Assembly (NCBI GenBank): GCA_015489285.1
Contig: WGAA01000056.1
Coordinates: 1-9,125, forward strand
Length of the DNA: 9,125 nucleotides
Source: Anaerolineae bacterium
GTDB taxonomy: Bacteria > Chloroflexota > Anaerolineae > JAADDB01
Direction: 5' to 3'
The notes under the pieces are model-generated. The model saw nothing but the letters and a program-made list of their open reading frames with translations. It did not search any database and was not told the origin of the DNA. Shown here in pieces: positions 5,488 through 9,125 of this stretch (position 1 is its first letter; each line of letters starts with the position of its first letter). The position numbers and the translations under genes are program-made.

Positions 5488-7566
5488 ATGCGAGAGTATA
5501 CACCGGATGCCATACGAAATGTGGTCCTCGTTGGACACAGCAGTTCGGGTAAAACCACCCTGGCCGAAGCCATGCTGTTCAACGCCGGCCTGCTCACCCG
5601 CATGGGACGCGTCGAGGATGGAAATACCGTCTCCGACTACCATCCGGAGGAGATCCGACGAACCATCTCCATTTACACCAGTCTCCTCCCCTACGAATGG
5701 CGTCAGACAAAGATCAACATCCTCGACACCCCCGGATACCCCGACTTCGTCGGCGAGGTCAAAGGCGCGCTGCGGGTGGCAGATGTGGGGCTTCTCCTCG
5801 TGGACGCGGTCAGCGGCGTGGAGGTGGGTACCGAGCTGGTGTGGGCGTACATGGACGAACGCGGCCTTCCCCGGGCCATCCTGGTCAACAAGATGAACCG
5901 GGAAAACGCGGACTTCCAAAACGTGCTGGAAAACATCCGCTCCGCGTTCTCCGGCATGATCGTCCCCCTCCACATCCCCATCGGCGCGGGCGAAGGCTTC
6001 CAGGGGGTCATCGACCTGGTTGCCCAGAAAGCGTACATCGGCCCCAAAGCCGAACCCACCGACATCCCGGCCGAATACGCGGACGAAGTGGAGGAACGCC
6101 GCCTGGAAATCGTCGAGGCCGCGGCCGAAGTGGATGACGACCTCATCACCAAGTACCTGGAAGGGGAGGAATTGACCCCCGAGGAAATTCAGCGCGGCCT
6201 GCGCCTGGGCATTGCCCAAGGCCATCTCATCCCCGTACTCGTCGCCTCGGCCTCGGAAAACATCGGCGTCACCGCGGTCATGGACGCCATCGCCGCCTAC
6301 TTCCCCAGCCCGGAGGACATGCCTCCCGAGCCCGCCATCGACCTGCGCACCCAGGAGGAAGTGGAACTCCCGCCGGCCCCCACCGGGCCCCTAGCCGCAT
6401 TCGTCTTCAAGACCGTGGCCGACCCCTACGTGGGGAAGATCTCCTACTTCCGCGTCTACTCGGGCACACTCCATTCCGACTCTCGGGTATGGAACAGCCG
6501 CGCCGAAGCCGAGGAACGCATCAGCCAGCTCTTTTACCCCAGGGGGAAAGAGCACATCGACACGGACAAGGTGGTCGCCGGGGATATCGGTGCCGTCGCC
6601 AAATTGGCCCACACGCTGACGAACGACACCCTGTGCAGCAAGGACCACCCCTTGCAGCTCAAGCCCGTTCTCTACCCCAGCCCCCTCTACTCGGTGGCCG
6701 TCCACCCCAAGACGAAACAGGACGCGGGGAAACTGACTTCGGCCCTCACCCGCCTTCAGGAGGAGGACCCCACCCTCCAATGGCGCTATGAGGCCAGCAC
6801 CAAGGAAACCATCCTCTCGGGCATGGGGGACGTCCACATCGACGTGGCCGTACGCTACCTCAAGGAACGCTTCGGCGTGGACGTGGATGTGACCCTGCCC
6901 AAGGTCCCCTACCGGGAGACGATCACCAAATCGGCCAGCGGTCAATACCGCCACAAGAAGCAAACCGGGGGCGCGGGCCAGTTCGCCGAAGTCCACATGG
7001 AGCTGAAGCCTCTGCCCCGGGGCAAAGGCTTCGAATACGACACGAGCCGAGTCTTCGGCGGCGCCATCTCCAGCTCCTTCTTCCCCTCCATCGAAAAGGG
7101 CATCAAAGCGGCCATGGAAGAAGGTCCCCTGGCCGGGTACCCCGTCGTCGACATCCGTGCAGAGGTCTACGACGGCAAGGAACACCCGGTCGACTCCAAG
7201 GACATCGCCTTCCAGATCGCGGGACGGGAGGCCTTCAAGAAGGTCTTCCTCCAGGCCAAACCCGCCCTGCTGGAACCGATCATGAAGGTCGAGATCATCG
7301 TCCCCGACGATTACGTGGGCGACATCATCGGCGACCTGAACACCCGCCGGGCCATCGTCCAGGGGATGACCCAGGAACGGGGGAAGTCCGTCATCAAAGC
7401 CCTCGTCCCCCTGGCGGAGATGCAGCGTTACGCAACGGACCTCCGCTCCCTTACCCAGGGACGGGGCGTCTTCCGCATGGAGTTCTCCCACTACGAAATC
7501 GTGCCCGAGCACATCGCCCAGAAGATCATCGAAGAGGCCAAGAAGGAGAAGGAAGAAAAGAAGTAG
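5488..7566 (+). CDS. Elongation factor G-like translational GTPase (EF-G-2/FusA2 type)
   Basis: A 692-residue protein with the full EF-G domain order: G domain (1 to about 280), domain II (from about 301), domain III (about 400-470), domain IV with GGAGQF and GPLAGYPVVD, and domain V from about 594, ending in a lysine/glutamate tail. It resembles the EF-G-2/FusA2 branch more than housekeeping EF-G: the P-loop is GHSSSGKT (16-23), switch I is short, and G3 is DTPGYPDF, with Tyr84 where canonical EF-G has its catalytic His. G4 reads NKMN (134-137) instead of NKxD. EF-G binds the ribosome and drives translocation; the role of this paralogue is unclear. ATG at 5488 has AAGGAGG (5476-5482) 5 nt upstream and starts at the conserved IRNVVLVGH region. 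A 95-codon upstream extension in frame is repeat-derived and rejected. No rpsL, rpsG or tuf genes adjoin it. Confidence 0.93.
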   Translation: MREYTPDAIRNVVLVGHSSSGKTTLAEAMLFNAGLLTRMGRVEDGNTVSDYHPEEIRRTISIYTSLLPYEWRQTKINILDTPGYPDFVGEVKGALRVADVGLLLVDAVSGVEVGTELVWAYMDERGLPRAILVNKMNRENADFQNVLENIRSAFSGMIVPLHIPIGAGEGFQGVIDLVAQKAYIGPKAEPTDIPAEYADEVEERRLEIVEAAAEVDDDLITKYLEGEELTPEEIQRGLRLGIAQGHLIPVLVASASENIGVTAVMDAIAAYFPSPEDMPPEPAIDLRTQEEVELPPAPTGPLAAFVFKTVADPYVGKISYFRVYSGTLHSDSRVWNSRAEAEERISQLFYPRGKEHIDTDKVVAGDIGAVAKLAHTLTNDTLCSKDHPLQLKPVLYPSPLYSVAVHPKTKQDAGKLTSALTRLQEEDPTLQWRYEASTKETILSGMGDVHIDVAVRYLKERFGVDVDVTLPKVPYRETITKSASGQYRHKKQTGGAGQFAEVHMELKPLPRGKGFEYDTSRVFGGAISSSFFPSIEKGIKAAMEEGPLAGYPVVDIRAEVYDGKEHPVDSKDIAFQIAGREAFKKVFLQAKPALLEPIMKVEIIVPDDYVGDIIGDLNTRRAIVQGMTQERGKSVIKALVPLAEMQRYATDLRSLTQGRGVFRMEFSHYEIVPEHIAQKIIEEAKKEKEEKK

Positions 7567-7573
7567 CCCCCAC

Positions 7574-7614
7574 CCGTATCCGGGGCTGACCAGCGCGGCC
7601 AGTCCCGGATACGG
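7574..7614 (+). terminator. Terminator hairpin between convergent genes
   Basis: CCGTATCCGGG (7574-7584) pairs perfectly with CCCGGATACGG (7604-7614), an 11-bp stem with a 19-nt loop, followed by TCCCTTTTCCCC. It starts 8 bp after the stop of the EF-G-like gene and ends 13 bp before the stop codon of the convergent membrane-protein gene. The tail is on the plus strand, so its main target is the EF-G-like transcript, though the stem is available to both. Confidence 0.75.
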
Positions 7615-7626
7615 TCCCTTTTCCCC

Positions 7627-9125
7627 TCAAGGAGCAACGAGAAACGCGAGGAAGGTCAGGAGGACGGCCCCGATCACAAGGCCCCAAACGGCTCGTTCCC
7701 GATACGCCTCCGGGAACCAGACCGCCCACCCGCTGATGCCCATCGCCCCCAGGGGTAACAGGGCAGGAAACAGGTATCTCCCCTGCGGAAGCCAGTCCAC
7801 GCGCCAGGCCGCGAGGAACATGGCCAGGAGGAACCACATCCCCCCCGCCCCCGTGAACGTCCACACGGCGCGGTCGGGACCGCGAGTTCCCCTCCACCAC
7901 CGCACCCACCCGATGAGGACGACGAGGGTGAAGAGGGCCAGTACCCCGTACACGGGCACGGGGAGGGGGTATTTCAGCCAGCCGAAGTTGCCCCAAAAGG
8001 AGGTGAAGAGGACGGCCGCGGCAAGGGCCCAGTGGACGAGGTGCTCCCGCGGGGAGGCCCGCTCTTCCGATAACCATCCTAGGCGATGCAGCCAGCCCCG
8101 CACCCGATGGTACGGCCGCTCCGCGTCCCCGTTCTCCACCCCTTCCTCAAGGGACGTCCCCACGATCAGGCGCACCTTGTCCACGAGAACCCGTCCTCGG
8201 ACGCCCCGCTCGCGTGGGTTTCCCAGACCGACGACGAGGCGCACGTAGGTCGCAGCCGGGTGGACGAGGTGACGTACGTACACGGTGCGTCCCCTTTGGG
8301 GAACCCAGGCGCAGGTGGTCCGCCGGGCCCACCCGTCACTCACGGACAGACACGCCCACGTGGGCCCGTCCAGGCTTTGCAGCCGCGCGCGAAAGAGGAC
8401 GGTTTTCCCCCGCAATCCCGCCACCGCGTAACCCACCCTGTCCTGCACGAGGAACTCGCGGGGGGCCATTCCTCCCCTGCCGGTCAGGAGCATCGCGTGT
8501 TCCCCAGGTCCCACACGGACCCGGGGCGCGGGGCGATGGGCGCGGCCCAGGAACCATCCGTCGCTCCACTGGGGGGCCCGGGGAAAGAGGACGAGGCCCA
8601 TGACCGCGGCGACCAGCAGGCTCCAGTGAACGATCCGTCGGCGCCGGCAGAGGAGGCATGGGAGGCCGAGGGCCAGGGGGAGGAGCAACAGGGTCGTCCG
8701 CTTGACGAGGAGGGCGAGGATCACCGTAACGCCGAACCCGACCCCGATCCCCCACGACCGGTTTCCCCGGAGGAGGCGCCAGGCGAAGTAGAAGAAGGCC
8801 GCGCCGACCAGGTCGGCCAGGGCGTTGCTGTTGAAGGTGGCGTGGATGAAGGTGGGCATAGGCAGGAGGGCCAGGAGGAGGGGAAAGGCCCGTTGGAGTC
8901 CGGGCGCGCGCGGCCAGAGGAGGGGAGCACTTCGCGCGGCGAGAACGATGATCCCTAACCCCAGGAGGGCACTCCACAGGCGCGCGGCCCGACAGTGGAG
9001 GTCCGGGCGGGGGAGGAGGCGGGTGAGGAGTGCGGGCACGATGTAGTAGAGGGGGCTTTCGTTGCCCAGCTGGGTGCCCGACCGCTTGAGGAAGGGGCCC
9101 TGGGCAAAGGTGTGGGGCAGGGGGT
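7627..9125 (-). CDS. DUF2142/GT-C-like multi-pass membrane protein (N-terminus outside window)
   Basis: The frame stays open to the right edge, so the N-terminus is missing; about 499 residues are visible. Just inside the edge, NESPLYYIVP matches the conserved loop of GT-C and DUF2142 proteins after the first membrane helix. About six hydrophobic helices follow, including FIHATFNSNALADLVGAAFF. A non-membrane stretch of about 160 residues (roughly 8100-8580) comes next. Then come FWGNFGWLKYPLP and further helices with QGRYLFPALLP, both typical of DUF2142. Related GT-C enzymes use polyprenyl-phosphate sugars to glycosylate lipids or polymers outside the membrane; activity here is inferred. An internal GTG at 9039 is not taken as the start, because conserved sequence continues upstream. 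It is convergent with the EF-G-like gene and shares its terminator region. Arginine-rich loops fit cytoplasmic sides. Confidence 0.8.
   Translation of the reverse strand, partial: PLPHTFAQGPFLKRSGTQLGNESPLYYIVPALLTRLLPRPDLHCRAARLWSALLGLGIIVLAARSAPLLWPRAPGLQRAFPLLLALLPMPTFIHATFNSNALADLVGAAFFYFAWRLLRGNRSWGIGVGFGVTVILALLVKRTTLLLLPLALGLPCLLCRRRRIVHWSLLVAAVMGLVLFPRAPQWSDGWFLGRAHRPAPRVRVGPGEHAMLLTGRGGMAPREFLVQDRVGYAVAGLRGKTVLFRARLQSLDGPTWACLSVSDGWARRTTCAWVPQRGRTVYVRHLVHPAATYVRLVVGLGNPRERGVRGRVLVDKVRLIVGTSLEEGVENGDAERPYHRVRGWLHRLGWLSEERASPREHLVHWALAAAVLFTSFWGNFGWLKYPLPVPVYGVLALFTLVVLIGWVRWWRGTRGPDRAVWTFTGAGGMWFLLAMFLAAWRVDWLPQGRYLFPALLPLGAMGISGWAVWFPEAYRERAVWGLVIGAVLLTFLAFLVAP

Noticed and set aside
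7526..8077. A 183-codon minus-strand frame overlapping the end of the EF-G-like gene
   Set aside because: It lies out of frame with the membrane-protein gene, crosses the terminator hairpin and is Gly/Arg/Pro-rich without motifs.
8086..8958. A 290-codon plus-strand frame antisense to the membrane-protein gene
   Set aside because: It is a hydrophilic Glu/Gly/Pro/Arg-rich sequence, the expected antisense image of a GC-rich membrane protein.

Overview
The window most likely comes from a GC-rich, possibly thermophilic member of the Chloroflexota. This rests on three things seen here: the types of protein, the GC-rich coding bias, and intergenic DNA packed with heptanucleotide repeats of the kind I associate with Chloroflexota and with some cyanobacteria. 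No rRNA or other definitive taxonomic marker is present, so this is an inference.

Layout, left to right. (1) 1-668 is non-coding. It holds a full copy (82-332) of a composite heptad-repeat element, then a sigma70-type promoter (358-387) and a long, apparently structured leader. (2) 669-1772 (+) encodes a UgpC/MsmK/MalK-type sugar-ABC-transporter ATPase without its permeases. (3) A terminator lies at the convergent junction (1798-1828). (4) 1835-4711 (-) encodes a STAND-like P-loop ATPase with a likely winged-helix segment and about eleven TPRs. (5) 4712-5487 is a 776-bp divergent intergenic region. It contains the promoter of the TPR gene, a second full copy of the heptad element in inverted orientation (4812-5073), a cluster of hairpins (5091-5206), a truncated third copy (5209-5303), a large nested palindrome (5310-5342) and a near-consensus promoter (5396-5424). 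(6) 5488-7566 (+) encodes an EF-G-like translational GTPase of the second (EF-G-2/FusA2) type. (7) A terminator hairpin (7574-7614) separates it from a convergent gene. (8) 7627 to the right edge (-) is a partial multi-pass DUF2142/GT-C-like membrane protein with an embedded soluble domain.

The four genes look like independent single-gene transcription units, not one pathway. Every gene boundary is either convergent with a hairpin terminator or divergent with its own promoter. The most unusual part is the non-coding DNA. Two nearly identical element copies (143 bp with one mismatch over their core) face each other across a 4.5-kb segment holding the ABC ATPase and the STAND-TPR gene, each gene with its own promoter just inside a repeat. 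The heptads in each block share a CGTNA-type core but differ between blocks at one variable base. I see no transposase, CRISPR array, tRNA or rRNA, and nothing that clearly amounts to a new defence or metabolic system.
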